Source of the DNA: Capra hircus
Lineage: Eukaryota; Chordata; Mammalia; Artiodactyla; Bovidae
DNA length: 64,000 nucleotides
NCBI RefSeq assembly: GCF_001704415.2
Contig: NC_030826.1
Coordinates: 62,019,362-62,083,361 of the forward strand
Reading direction: 5' to 3'
Position 1 is the first letter of the stretch; each line of letters opens with the position of its first letter. Positions 1-10,929 of this stretch are shown piece after piece. The notes below the pieces were generated by a model. It saw nothing but the letters and a program-made list of their open reading frames with translations, was not told where the DNA came from and did not search any database. Both the position numbers and the translations under genes were made by a program.

Positions 1-214
1 GGGGAGAGAGAGGGGGAGAGAGGGAGGGGGAGGGGGAGAGGAGGGGGCAGAGAGAGGGGAGAGAGGCAGGTAGGGGGAGAGGGAGAGAGAGAGGGAGGGA
101 GGGGGAGAGGAAGGGGGAGGGAGGGGGAAGTGGAGGAGAGATAGGAAAGGGGGGAGAGAGAGAGGGAGGGAGCAGGAGAGGGGAGGAGGGGGAGAGAGGG
201 CGAGGAGGGAGGAG
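1..214. repeat. Purine-rich (GA)n low-complexity tract
   Basis: The plus strand is almost pure G and A (runs of gagaggggga type) up to the gagctgttttt boundary near 215, and the tract continues beyond the left window edge. It is a homopurine/homopyrimidine simple sequence with no coding content. Such tracts can adopt triplex (H-DNA) structures; that is family knowledge, not something shown here. Confidence 0.95.
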
Positions 215-312
215 AGCTGTTTTTCTTCCGCCGCCGTGGCCTCCGCATCTTCCTCTTGTTGCTCGGTGCTCCCCGGTGCTCTGAATCTGTGTGCAGGCCC
301 CCCATTTCCTGG

Positions 313-690
313 GGGTGCTGTGGCGGGTTACCACAAACCGGTAGCTTAAAATGACCTAGGTGTGCTCTCAGGGTCCCGAGGTTGGAAGTCCACGTCGAAG
401 GTGGCAGAGCCGTGCTCCCAGTGAAGGCTCTCCCTCGTCCGTCCAGTTTCCGAGCACCCCGGCCATCCTCAGCATGTAGCTGCCCCCCGCCTGCACCCCG
501 TCTCTTGTCTCCATCCTCGTGTGGCTGCCTCCTGACCGTGTGTGCCTGCCTGTCTCTCCTCTTCTTATAAGGACACCAGTCACTGGACGTAGGTCCTACC
601 CTAACCCAGGGCGACCTCACCTTAACCAATGACATCAGCAAACACCCAGTTTCCAAATCAGGTCTCACTCTGAGGATCTGGGTAGAATGT
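313..690 (+). mobile_element. Ancient mammalian interspersed repeat (family uncertain)
   Basis: The segment has the phrase ttaccacaaac...tagcttaaaa near 328-352 and cttataaggacacc near 564-577, followed by a CCAAAT-type block near 652. This order is typical of a widespread old eutherian repeat, probably LTR/MaLR-like or an L1 tail. Divergence is high and no terminal duplication is visible, so the family name is left open. A consensus search would decide it. Confidence 0.4.
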
Positions 691-833
691 CATTGGGTTG
701 CTATATTCAACCTAGAATACAAACCTAGCCACTTCGTTATTTAGGTACGACTCTTTAACTGATTGCAGGTTTCCATGTATGTTACCCCCCAAACAAAATA
801 ATCTGATAAGACATATTTTAGATATTTCTAAGA

Positions 834-1343
834 TAGCATATTGAAAAGCAGAGACATTACTTTGCCAACAAAGGTCCATCTAGTCAAGGCTATGGTTTTT
901 CCAGTGGTCACGTATGGATGTGAGAGTTGGACTGTGAAGAAGGCTGGGTGCCGAAGAATTGATGCGTTTGAACTGTGGTGCTGGAGAAGACTCTTGAGAG
1001 TCCCTTGGACGGCAAGGAGATCCAACCAGTCCATTCTGAAGGAGATCAACCCTGGGATTTCTTTGGAAGGAATGATGCTAAAGCTGAAACTCCAGTACCT
1101 TTGCCACCTCATGCGAAGAGTTGACTCATTGGAAAAGACTGTGATGCTGGGAGGGATTGGGGGCAGGAGGAGAAGGGGACGACCAAGGATTAGATGGCTG
1201 GATGGCATTGCTGACTCAAGGGACGTGAGTCTGGGTGAACTCCGGGAGTTGGTGATGGACAGGGAGGCCTGGCGTGCTGCGATTCATGGGGTCGCAAAGA
1301 GTCAGACACAACTGAGCGACTGAACTGAACTGAACTGAACTGA
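834..1343 (+). mobile_element. BovB LINE (RTE), 5'-truncated 3' fragment
   Basis: This is the C-terminal end of the BovB ORF2 protein and the 3' tail. A continuous 160-residue frame runs from 841 to the stop at 1321-1323, with the family landmarks VVTYGCESWTVKK, RRLLRVPWTARRSNQ and the ending SQTQLSD. The 3' end is a short (ACTGA)n repeat (about 1318-1343) rather than poly(A), as is usual for RTE elements. A likely 14-bp target duplication with two mismatches flanks it (820-833 and 1344-1357). The reverse transcriptase part is missing, so the copy is dead. Confidence 0.95.
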
Positions 1344-1495
1344 AGATATCTCTTAGAAGTTGGGGTGGCGGTGGTGGTATGTGTCTGTGCATTTCAAGAA
1401 GAGCTTTTGAGAAATCCAGATGGGAGCTGGTGTCTTAGGGTCTTCACTGCTTCGCAGGCACCTTCACCTGTGTTACCTCATTTAATTAGTTCACG

Positions 1496-1670
1496 TGAAG
1501 TGAGACTCGCTCAGTCGTGTCCGACTCTTTGTGACCCCATGGACTGTATAGTCCATGGAATTCTCCAGGCCAGAATACTGGAAAGGGTAGACTTTTCCTT
1601 CTCCAGGGGATCTTCCCAACCCAGGGATTGAATCCAGGTCTCCTGCATTGCAGGCAGATTCCTTACCAGC
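1496..1670 (-). mobile_element. Bov-tA SINE
   Basis: Read on the minus strand this has the Bov-tA order: a tRNA-derived head (the reverse of tgcattgcaggcagattcc), then the BovB-derived body ending with the complement of gctcagtcgtgtccgactc at the left. The head is slightly truncated at the right end. Confidence 0.9.
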
Positions 1671-1904
1671 ACCTTCTTTTTATTCCAGCTTCTCATATAA
1701 TTTCCATTTACTAAATTTGTTGGCAGGATCTTAAAAATGTTACCATGTCTTACTTGTTACCATATCTATGTCTATCTCATGCCACATACTAGCTCTTACT
1801 TGGCCATTTAAGGGCTGGTTTGGCACAGTCTTAAGCTACTTGAACCTCCGTTTCCTCGTCTGTAAAAAGGAAGCAGTGATTCATAGTTACCTTGTGCAAC
1901 ATTG

Positions 1905-2031
1905 TGAAGTGAAAGTTGCTCAGTCGTGTCTGACTCTTTGCAGCCAGAATACTGGAGTGGGTTGTCATGCCACCCTCCAGGGGATCTTCCCAACCCAGGG
2001 ATCCTTTACCGGCTGAGCCACCAGGGAGGCC
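1905..2031 (-). mobile_element. Bov-tA SINE, internally deleted
   Basis: It starts with the complement of the SINE tail (gttgctcagtcgtgtctgac) and ends with the complement of the tRNA-like head (gctgagccaccagggagg). Two blocks are missing relative to neighbouring copies: about 40 bp after gactctttgcagcc, and the section with the tRNA B box. It directly abuts a second head fragment at 2032. Confidence 0.85.
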
Positions 2032-2136
2032 AAGAGCAGTGGCCTGGGTAGCCTATCCCTTCTCCAGCGGACCTTCCCAACCCAGGAGTCGACCCGGGGT
2101 CTCCTGCGTGGCAGGCAGGTCCTGTACCGACTGAGC
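2032..2136 (-). mobile_element. Bov-tA SINE, head fragment
   Basis: This minus-strand fragment covers the tRNA-derived part (complement of ctcctgcgtggcaggcagg and the A-box region near gtaccgactgagct). It lies end to end with the previous copy in the same orientation, so the two form a small tandem of SINE pieces. Confidence 0.8.
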
Positions 2137-3142
2137 TGCTGTCGCAGTGGCTGAGAAGCTCTGCGGCTGTCACATATGAAGGGCCCTGCAGCGTCGCTTC
2201 CTTTTACTGGGCTTTTCCTTCTCTGGCTTTTTTGGAGGCGTGTGCATGCTCCTTTTGTCACTATTGCCAGAGAGGCTTTAGGGGCAGATGTTCAGCAGAC
2301 GTCCTGTCTCTGCGTACAGATGTTGTTATTCATGGGTGTACCGTTAAGAATTGTGTGCAGCTGTGTACAGCTGATTAAATAAGAGCACTTGTTTCCTTCC
2401 CACGTGAACCGAATACAGAGGGGGTAGGCAGGGTTTATGGAGCATTTCTACAGAACAAGGTCTCTCTGCTATGCCGTCCAAGCCCATGGCTGCTTGCATA
2501 GTCCCCTCGGCCCCAGAATGGCTGCTGAAGCTCCAGCCCTCGGGTTGGTGTTCCATGCCACCCAGAGGGCAAAAAGGGCACCTCTCTTTAAGCAGCTCTT
2601 CAGGAAGTCCATGTAACCCTTTGCCTGTATCTAATTTGTCTCATGACCACACTAATGCTGGAAAAATGTTTCCTTCAGTATGGATCTCAGTGTGCCCAGC
2701 TAAAATGGGGACTCTGTGACCAAGGTGGGAAGAAGCTGGTGTTCAGCTGGTAACCGGCATTGTCTGGTGTCTGTAATCATGGGATTATGGTCTCCAGGGC
2801 ACTGGGGTCAGAGGGTCTGATCTGGGAAGTGAGCCACGTGTGGAGCCCTGTTTCCAGGTATAAACATCCTGCTTTAGAACAACAGCCTTGCATATGGTTT
2901 TTCAAACAGCCCATGCTTAAGTATAGAGCCGCCTGTGAATAAGGCACAGCGGCCGCTTCCGTCCACCTCCGTGGCTCACACCCAGGCTGGACCGGAGCCG
3001 CCGCACGCACAGCGCCTCTGCCCGCAGCCACCAGAGCCCGTCCCCACGTTGATGGAGACCACTGGCTAGAGGTTGCACGATAAAGACACGTTTGCTCTGA
3101 GCCATCGTCACACAGTTAATTAACTAATTAGTTGCAACTGTG

Positions 3143-3348
3143 GTAAAACCCTGATGCTGGGGAAAATTGAAGGCAGGAGAAGGGGACAGCAGAGGATGAG
3201 ATGGTTGGATGGCATCATTGACTCAATGGACATGAATTTGAGCAAGCTCCGGGAGATAGTGGGGGGCAGGGAAGCCTGGCATGCTGCAGTCCATGGGGTC
3301 ACAAAGAGTCGGACGTGACTTAGCGAGTGAACACCAACAACAACAACG
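3143..3348 (+). mobile_element. BovB/ART2A 3' fragment
   Basis: It begins inside the phrase accctgatgctggg and runs through the BovB 3' end to a shared ending near 3325, followed by an (AAC)n-like tail (caacaacaacaacgag). The tail favours an ART2A-type SINE or a BovB end with a CAA-rich tail; the two cannot be separated without a consensus alignment. Confidence 0.85.
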
Positions 3349-4191
3349 AGTGATATAAGCTTGTATTCCAGAGAGATCGATCTGGAGAAGAGCCAAGTGG
3401 CTGGTAGTTTAGGCAGGAGCAGGGCGGGGGTTGGGGGGTTGTGAAGGGTCTCTCAGGGCCCAAGGAAGTAACCAGGGGCTTTGAAGGGAGGACCACAGTC
3501 AGCCTCAGTCCAGGAGCAGGACTTCCAGCCTCCCTACAGCTGGCTGGGGGCTCGAGTGAGACGGGGACACAGGCCTGCACAGCTTATGATATAAAACATT
3601 TTTTGAATTAAGTTTCCTCATTTATCATTCTGATTAACACAGAACATTTATAAACCACAGCCTCTGGAAAAGTGGCACAAAATTCATTACACCGTGTTCC
3701 CCTCGGCCTCTTCCTGAGGAAATATACGAGGAGCCCGGGATCAGAGGCACAGACGTCCGGGCGCCGTCTCATCTCAGGGCCTGATGGGGCAGGGGGCGGC
3801 CTGGGGCAGCCCGCGCCCACCCATGCCTGTCAGCCTGCCTGGTATGGGCTTGCTTCCTCCTGTGTGCATCTGGTCCTCGGGTCTGTTCCTCTCCCGGCTC
3901 CTGGGCTGGCTCCGAGGCCCGTCTTTGTTCTTCAGAAGGGCTTGGTCCATCTGTCACCAGAAGCCTCATGTCATTATCTGACTTACACCAGCGTTGCCGA
4001 TGTCCCCGGGGCGGGCTGGGGGGTTACAGGACCACGGAGATCAGAACAGCAGAAATGATGGTGAACTGGGGGACAGGCCAAGGTTTGTCCCTAAGGTGCC
4101 TGTTGCCTCCATTTGGGTGACTTATGCGTGGATTGGCCTGGAGCTGCCAGCACAGGCCGTCTGCCTCCAGCTTCCAAAAAGTGCAGCGGAG

Positions 4192-4379
4192 GTGTTAGTC
4201 ACTCAGCCTTGCAACCCTCACGACTGCAGCCAGGCTCCTCTGTCCATGGACCTCTCCAGGCGAGAGTACTGGAGTGGGTAGCCACTCCCGGCTCTGGGGG
4301 GTCTTCGCGATCCAAGGATCGACCCTGCGTCTCCTGCACTGCCAGGTGGATTCTTTAGCATCGAGCCGCCAGGGAAGCT
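4192..4379 (-). mobile_element. Bov-tA SINE
   Basis: Nearly full-length on the minus strand: complement of the tail (gttagtcactcagcc) at the left and of the tRNA head (gagccgccagggaagct) at the right. It has several CpG-rich substitutions and is moderately diverged. Confidence 0.88.
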
Positions 4380-5458
4380 CACTTTCTGGACACTGCGTGT
4401 CCGCTTCCCTCGAGGACATGGGCTGAGCTAGTGTCAGCACCCCCACTGAACAGCTGAGAGAGGGCACAGCTGGAGAGAGGGCACAGCTGGAGAGACCAGA
4501 GCCGACGCTGCAGCTGTGGACGCTTCCTGCCTCTTCCCTGCGCCCCTTCGGTCCACCTGTCCATCATCTTGACTCTGTCTTATTTCTAAAACCTTATTTC
4601 TAGACTCTCCCTCAGAAATGGGCAAAGAAGGGAAGCCATATGCGTGAAGCTGGTCCCGTGGAGCACAGTTAGCCCCCACTATCACACACCCTTCCCTCGG
4701 GGGCTGAGAAAGGAAGGCTTTATGGGTTTAAAAAGCCCTCCAGTCTCGGCAGTTTTCCAGGACACGTGTTCTGAGTCGGTCGGAGGACGGAGGGTGGGGA
4801 GAGTGACTTTGCAGAACGGCTGACGTTGTGCTTCTGACCAAGGTGGCCGCAGCCGGGCGCCTCTGACGAAGGCTGCACTGTAGACACCAGATCAGGGTGA
4901 TGCAGAGAAACGGACGGTGCTCCCTCCGTCACCGCCGCTCCCCGGCCCACCGGCCCTCGACTCCGCGGGCAGCACCCCTCCCAGGGCCGCAGGTCTGAGG
5001 ACGCCAGCTGTGTGGGAGAAGCGTCAGCGCTTCTAACCAGCAAGTGGCAGCTGGCGGCTGCAAGCAGGCCTGTCAGTTTTCCCTTTCCCCGGGGGGAAGG
5101 GACAGGTGAATGCCTGGCACTTTCACATGGCCTGTTTTCCCCGTGGGAAGTTTTTAGAAATACCCATTAAGGCTGGTTTGTATATGCGACACAGGGTGTA
5201 ACACAGCCCTCAAATGAGCATCATTATCTTAATCTGTGGACTGAGAGCCCTCTGGGGATGGCCTGCCTGCCAGGTCCTCCAGCCTCGGGCGTGGGCAGAG
5301 CCCAGCCCTCCTCTCCCCTGCTCAGCCTCTCCTGGCAAAACCTCACCAAGCAGAGGTTCTAAGACGTGTTCAGAGGCCCTGTGAAACCTTGAGAAGGGAA
5401 GGAAGGAACTCGGGAGTGAAGCCGCCCGTAAGATACGGATTTTTCTCAACCCTTTCCT

Positions 5459-5469
5459 AAGCCCATTCT
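5459..5469. repeat. Target-site duplication, left copy
   Basis: The 11-mer aagcccattct here is repeated exactly at 6715-6725, immediately after the BovB end. It marks both pieces of the BovB element between them as one insertion. Confidence 0.85.
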
Positions 5470-6714
5470 CATGAAGTGATGGGACCAGATGCCATGATCT
5501 TCGTTTTCTGAATGTTGAGCTTTAGGCCAGCTTTTTCACTCTCCTCTTTCACTTTCATCAAGAGGCTTTTTAGCTCCTCTTCACTTTCTGCCATAAGGAT
5601 GGTGTCATCTGCATATCTGAGGTTATTGATATTTCTCCCAGCAATCTTGATTCCAGCTTGTGCTTCCTCCAGCCCAGCGTTTCTCATGGTGTACTCTGCA
5701 CAGAAGTTAAATAGCAGGGTGACAATATATTGCCTTGATGTACTCCTTTTCCTATTTGGAACCAGTCCATTATTCCATGTCCAGTTCTAACTGCTGCTTC
5801 CTGACTTGCATACAGGTTTTTCAAGAGGCAGGTCAGGTGGTCTGGTATTCCCATCTCTCTCAGAATTTTCCACCGTTTATTGTGATCCACACAGTCAAAG
5901 GCTTTGGCATAATCAATAAAGCAGAAATAGATGTTTTCCTGGAACTCTTGCTTTTTCAAAGATCCAGTGGATGTTGGCAATTTGATCTCTGGTTCCTCTG
6001 CCTTTTCTAAAACCACCTTGAACATCTGGAAGTTCACAGTTCACGTATTGCTGAAGCCTGGTTTGGAGAATTTTGAGCATTACTTTACTAGCTGGGGAAA
6101 CAGTGGAAACAGTGTCAGACTTTTATTTTGGGGGGGCTCCAAAATCACTGCAGATGGTGACTGCAGCCATGAAATTAAAAGACGCTTACTCCTTGGAAGG
6201 AAAGTTATAACCAACCTAGATAGCGGATTGAAAAGCAGAGACATTATTTTGCCAACAAAGGTCCGTCTAGTCCAGGCTATGGTTTTTCCTGTGGTCATGT
6301 ATGGACGTGAGAGTTGGACTGTGAAGAAAGCTGAGCGCTGAAGAATTGATGCTTTTGAACTGTGGTGTTGAAGAAGACTCTTGAGAGTCCCTTGGACTGC
6401 AAGGAGATCCAACCAGTCCATTCTGAAGGAGATCAGCCCTGGGATTTCTTTGGAAGGAATGATGCTAAAGCTGAAGCTCCAGTACTTTGGCCACCTCATG
6501 CGAAGAGTTGACTCATTGGAAAAGACTCTGATGCTGGGAGGGAATGGGGGCAGGAGGAGAAGGGGACGACAGAGGATGAGATGGCTGGATGGCATCACGG
6601 ACTCGGTGGACGTGAGTCTGGGTGAACTCCGGGAGTTGGTGATGGACAGGGAGGCCTGGCGTGCTGCGATTCATGGGGTCGCAAAGAGTCGGACACGACT
6701 GAGGGACTGAACTA
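5470..6714. mobile_element. BovB LINE with twin-priming inversion
   Basis: This is one insertion in two opposed parts. Positions 5470-6092 carry BovB reverse-transcriptase sequence on the minus strand (motif A FIDYAKAFDCVDHNK near 5875-5930, motif B GVHQGNILSPC near 5715-5750, motif C YADDTILMAES near 5585-5620). Positions 6093-6714 carry the downstream part of the same ORF on the plus strand, from GETVE through RRLLRVPWTARRSNQ-type sequence to the end at about 6710. The inverted part ends just before, and the sense part begins just after, the same point of the element; compared with the copy at 49801-49835 only about 9 bp are lost. The 11-bp duplications at 5459-5469 and 6715-6725 enclose the whole. 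Stops and a frameshift make it non-coding. Confidence 0.93.
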
Positions 6715-6725
6715 AAGCCCATTCT
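6715..6725. repeat. Target-site duplication, right copy
   Basis: This is an exact repeat of the 11-mer at 5459-5469 and closes the twin-primed BovB insertion. The last base of the element and the first of the duplication are both A, so the border is uncertain by one base. Confidence 0.85.
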
Positions 6726-7793
6726 GAGGTTATAAAGTGAGGGAGGCGGCTACATGCTGATGTGGGTAGCTGTTCCTTAGAGACAGCCCAAAATATTGAA
6801 GAAAACAGCCTTGTTTTTTGGTAATTAAAAAAATTTTCCAGTCAGCCAGACTGTCACACACTCCCTTCAGTGGCCACAGAGGTCATTGAGAACAGACTGG
6901 TGAACTCGTGTCTCCCAGAGCCGAGTGTGCCGCCTCCCGGGAGCGCCAAGTCACCCCGTCCCGAGACGGCAGCAGGAGAGACAAGACACCACCCGTCCCG
7001 CTTGTCCCTGACTCGCGAAAACTTGATGAAACGGGGAGAAGCTGGGGAGCCGCTTGGCCAGTCTCTGGACGGCCCCTCTTCACTGCGGCCTGGCTTCCTG
7101 AGACAGTGGAAAACCCCCTCCCTTGTAAGAGAGTTTCCAGTGTCCTCCGCCTTCGAAGGAGCTGCATCGCGTCTGGTTGTGAGGTTGCCGTCCCACCTCC
7201 AGGCAGGAAGTAACCGTCTGTCCAGGAACTGGAAGTTCCATAGGGAAAACTCAGGCTGATCTTGCTGTTCAGGAAAGGTGGCTTCTTCCTCCCTGAAGCT
7301 TTAGATGAACTGAACCGTCCAGTAAGCGAAGTCTGTGGCTGCAGTCTTCAGACCTAACAGAGCCAAGTCAAGAAATGCCTGAGCGCTTGAGGCCCACGAG
7401 CTGGCGTTTTCTTGGTGATGACTTTGCGGTCCAGGTGTGTCTTTAAACTGCTGATCCTCAGCTGTGTTCCCTGAATTAAAACTTGGCAAAGATCTGAAAC
7501 TAAGTTCAGAGTCCAGGTCAAGAAAAAGTTCTCTAAAAATCCGCTTAATGAGAGTCACGACACTGCATCGGCTTGTTGTTGCTCAGCCGGTCAGTGTGTC
7601 GGCCGCGTGAACACGGAGTGGCTGTGGGCGGAAGCCCCTGAGACCTGATGGAGGCAGGAAGCCCGGCCTTGGGCAGGGGCGTGAGGCGAGTGTCCAAGGG
7701 CCAGCTCAAGGGCGGTGTCCGGCCCCTGAGTCGCAGGCCAGCCTGTCTGGTGACTCTGCCCTCGTGATGCTTTGGAGGAGGAGCAGGAGAAAG

Positions 7794-8048
7794 GACGTTC
7801 ACTGGAAGGACTGAAGCTGATGCCCCAGTATCTTGACCGCCTGATGCAAAGAGCTGACTCCTTGGAAAAGGCCCTGATGCTGGGAAAGACTGAAGGCAGA
7901 AGGGGAAGGTGGTGACAGGATGAGATGGTTGGATGGCATCACCCACTCAGTGGGCGTGGGTGTGGGCAGACTCCGGGAGACAGTGGAGGACAGGGAGGCC
8001 TGGCGTGCCGCAGTCCATGGGGTCACAAAGAGCCAGACGCGGCTGGGA
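7794..8048 (+). mobile_element. BovB/ART2A 3' fragment
   Basis: It runs from ttcactggaaggactgaagc through gatgctgggaaagact to the BovB-type 3' end (tccatggggtcacaaagagc). No terminal repeat or duplication is evident. Confidence 0.88.
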
Positions 8049-8248
8049 GCCTGGGCCACAGGAGAAAGGAGCGCGTGCTTGAACTCGTCTCTAGGAAGGT
8101 GTTCTCTGAGTCCTGGCCCCTGTGGCTGTTTAAATCTAAGCGGATTAAAATAAACAAAAATTCAGGTCCTCAGTAGAGTCACTGCATTTCAAGTGCTCGC
8201 ACATAGCTGGCGGTTAGCTCAGTGGGCGCTGCGGTGGGTCCCCTGGGC

Positions 8249-8343
8249 TGATGGACACACCCCGTCTCCTTGTCCATGATGAGGAGCCTCCCGGGGTGAT
8301 GGACACACCCTGCCTCCTTGTCCATGATGAGGAGCCTCCGGGG
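8249..8343. repeat. 48-bp tandem duplication
   Basis: Two units, 8249-8296 (48 bp) and 8297-8343 (47 bp), both begin tgatggacacaccc and end gatgaggagcctcc plus G-run. They differ at two bases and one single-base indel. This makes a short repeated peptide on the minus strand, which is not a gene. Confidence 0.9.
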
Positions 8344-8854
8344 TGAGGGGTGTGCTTCCCTGTAGAAATGTCTCTGTGCACAGAACATGCCGTCTTCTGA
8401 GCACCGATCAGACTCTTTGTGAAACGGTACCGGTTTGGCTGTCGAAGGCCGTGGGCTTGATCGAGAAAAACAGAAAAATCGCCTTCCGGAACGAACGGAA
8501 TGTTCAAATTGCACGTGTCGCTGAGGCTGAATAAAATCCAAGCCTGTTTTAACTTCTCTGGAGTAGCTGATGGTGAAGGCGAGGGCCCCGCCGGCTCCGA
8601 GACGCGGCTTTGTGGGAGCTGCACCAGCAGGCTTCCCGTCCGCTCCCGCAGTGACGATGGGGACAGCCGTCGGGTCTCCTCTGCCCTCCCTCCCCTGATG
8701 CCACGCTGTTCCCCTCTGGTGGGGCTCAGGGGTATCTGCCTGCCACTCCAGGAGTGGAAAGGGATCTGGAGGCTGAACTGGACGGTGTCCCTGCGCTTTC
8801 CTGCACCGTGTGTTCGCAGGCGCCGGTGGCAGCGTGTTAGTAGCAGCGAGACTG

Positions 8855-9010
8855 GAAGTGACCTGAATGTGCAGGAATTGGGGGTTGGTCACGCCAGAAA
8901 TGGGGCAGCCTTAGGATGAAATACCATGCCGTGTGACACGAGACTGCTTTGTAGTTACAACATCGAAAAATGTTTGATAGGAATGGATTAAAAAAATTTA
9001 AAAAAGACAG
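8855..9010 (+). mobile_element. Degraded L1 3'-end fragment
   Basis: The order acctgaatgtgcaggaattg, ggatgaaataccatgc and an A/T-rich stretch resembles the 3' end of mammalian L1 ORF2, where the family has cctaaatgtccatcaatagg followed by gaatactatgcagc. The match is weak and the family assignment tentative. Confidence 0.45.
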
Positions 9011-9124
9011 ACCGGTCTGTTTATATGATTCTTAAGAAAACAGGCAAATCCATACACTGTCGTTTCTGAACGAAGCATACCCCAAGTATATAATTTTCCT
9101 TTCTATTTTATTTTAACTAATGAT

Positions 9125-9154
9125 TTTATTTACATGAGTGAACATGTAAATAAA
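9125..9154. other. Perfect 12-bp inverted repeat with forkhead-like sites
   Basis: The arm tttatttacatg (9125-9136) is followed by a 6-base loop (agtgaa) and its exact reverse complement catgtaaataaa (9143-9154). Each arm contains a TATTTAC/GTAAATA core, which resembles forkhead factor sites. Any regulatory role is inference. Confidence 0.6.
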
Positions 9155-10167
9155 CAATTGAAAATTAATAATGGTGACTAATAATATTTTATGATAAGCT
9201 GCACATTAAGAAAAAAATAAGGTTGTAAGCAGAGAGCTTGCCAGACATCAGGAAGTGAGCATGGACCGTCACTTGGAGAGGACGGCCTCTCGGGAGGTGA
9301 CTGTTGGGAGCACCGAGCAGCGTGGGCGAGGAGGCCGAGGCTGCAGGGGGAGGACACACTCCCCCCTGCCTGCCCCCTTTGGACTCCGCAGACGGGAAAG
9401 AGGCGGGGACGCAGTTTCTGCCTCCTCTGTGTTTCATCAGTCGAACAAATACCAGCTGCTTGGGGATCTTCCAGTCTGAAAGGGAGGTCGGAAACCCAGC
9501 CTTCCTGCAAGTAACGCTGGGCCTTTTCGAGTCCCTGACAAAAATCCACGCGGCGTCCCTCCCCACCCGTCGTCTACCTCCACCACGTCCTGCGTGTAGG
9601 AGCATCCCACCCCATTCAAGCGTCGGGCGCAGCTCCTCATGCGAACACCAACCCACTTCTGTCTTTGCTAAGTGAAACAAGACTCTGGAATCAAATGTGT
9701 TTCCATGTGTCTCTGATCAGTTCTCAGTGCTCTAAACTTGGCCATGAATGTTTTTTCAGGAGACAGCCGCTGAGAGCTGGCAAGGGCTCACATAATTAAG
9801 ATGCTTCTTGGGCTCTAGTCTGATTCCCCCTCAGACTGAGGCACTGGCGCTAACAAAATCCTTCATCAGAACAAATATTGTTTGGTGCTTTCAAAAATGC
9901 TGTGAAGGTTTATCTCGTAGAGAACAGGTGGGCGCTTGCCAGCGGTTAGGGTCGGGGAGGGTTGCCTCTGGGGGCAGATGGTGCTGGGGCTTCCTTGTGG
10001 GGCTGGAGTCCTTCGATATCATGAGCGTGAGTGTCACCACAGAACTGCACACACGCGAGTGAGTCCGCGTAAATACTGGTGAAATCCACACAGCAGCTTT
10101 GTCCCGGCACCCACTCCTGGGCTTTGATCCTGTTCCTGCAGTTTTGTAAGGACACCGTCATTGGAGG

Positions 10168-10238
10168 GAAGCTTCCCAGGTGGCGAGTGGTAAAGAACCC
10201 ACCAACCAGTGCCGGAGACACAGGAGACGGGGGTTGTA
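10168..10238 (+). mobile_element. Bov-tA SINE head fragment
   Basis: Only the tRNA-derived head is present (gcttcccaggtggcgagtgg, then gtgccggagacacaggagac). The body is missing. Confidence 0.75.
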
Positions 10239-10528
10239 AGACAGACAAATAGAGCAGTCGATTTTTTTCCTTAGGGAGTCAGGTTGACTTTAGGAAAGGA
10301 AAACGAATGCTATATCCTTGGAGAAACACCCTTGAGCTCCCGAGTAGAGTATCAGTCCAGAAGTGCAGGAATGGTGGGGGGGGGGCTGCGTTCTTGCCCC
10401 CACTGCTTGCTCTGTCCTGTAGGAGGATGAGGGGCCCACCAGCCTTGCTGAACGTGCCCTGCTCTGAAATAGAACCAAGGGTCTTCTATCTCTGGTGCTG
10501 GTTAATTTTTCATCTGAATGAAACCCCA

Positions 10529-10742
10529 GGCTTCTCAGGCGGCCCTAGTGGTAAACCCATCTCTCAGTGCAGGAGACGTAAGAGGTGTGAGTTCGATCCC
10601 TGGGTCGGGAAGATCCCTGGAGGAGGGCACGGCAACCCACTCTAGTATTCTTGCCTGGAGAATCCCACGGACAGAGGAGCCTGGAGGGTATAGTCCACGG
10701 GGTCCCAGAGTCAGACACGACTGGCGTGAGTGAGCACACATG
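10529..10742 (+). mobile_element. Bov-tA SINE, near full length
   Basis: It starts with ggcttctcaggcggccctag, continues with the B-box-like gagttcgatccctgggtcgg, and has the body ggagaatcccacggacagag and the end gtcagacacgactggcgtga. The orientation is plus. Confidence 0.92.
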
Positions 10743-10929
10743 CTCGAAGCCCCATTTTATTCTGATGAATAACACTCACATCTACAGTTGGCCCACTTTG
10801 TCAAACTCAGCTTGGCTGGCAGAAAGATTCTTCCGGGTTCTTTGCCCAGCTATGCAAGATTCCGTCATCATTAAATGTGAAGAGGCAGACTCTTTAAAAA
10901 AACACTATATAAATCTCTAGCAGCAAGGC

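Noticed and set aside
8179..8892. 237-residue open frame on the minus strand
   Set aside because: No known domain, includes a frame-shifted tandem duplication, and lies in GC-rich intronic DNA where long open frames occur by chance.
10529..10742. tRNA gene
   Set aside because: The A and B box-like words belong to the tRNA-derived head of Bov-tA and CHR SINEs; no intact cloverleaf was found in any copy.
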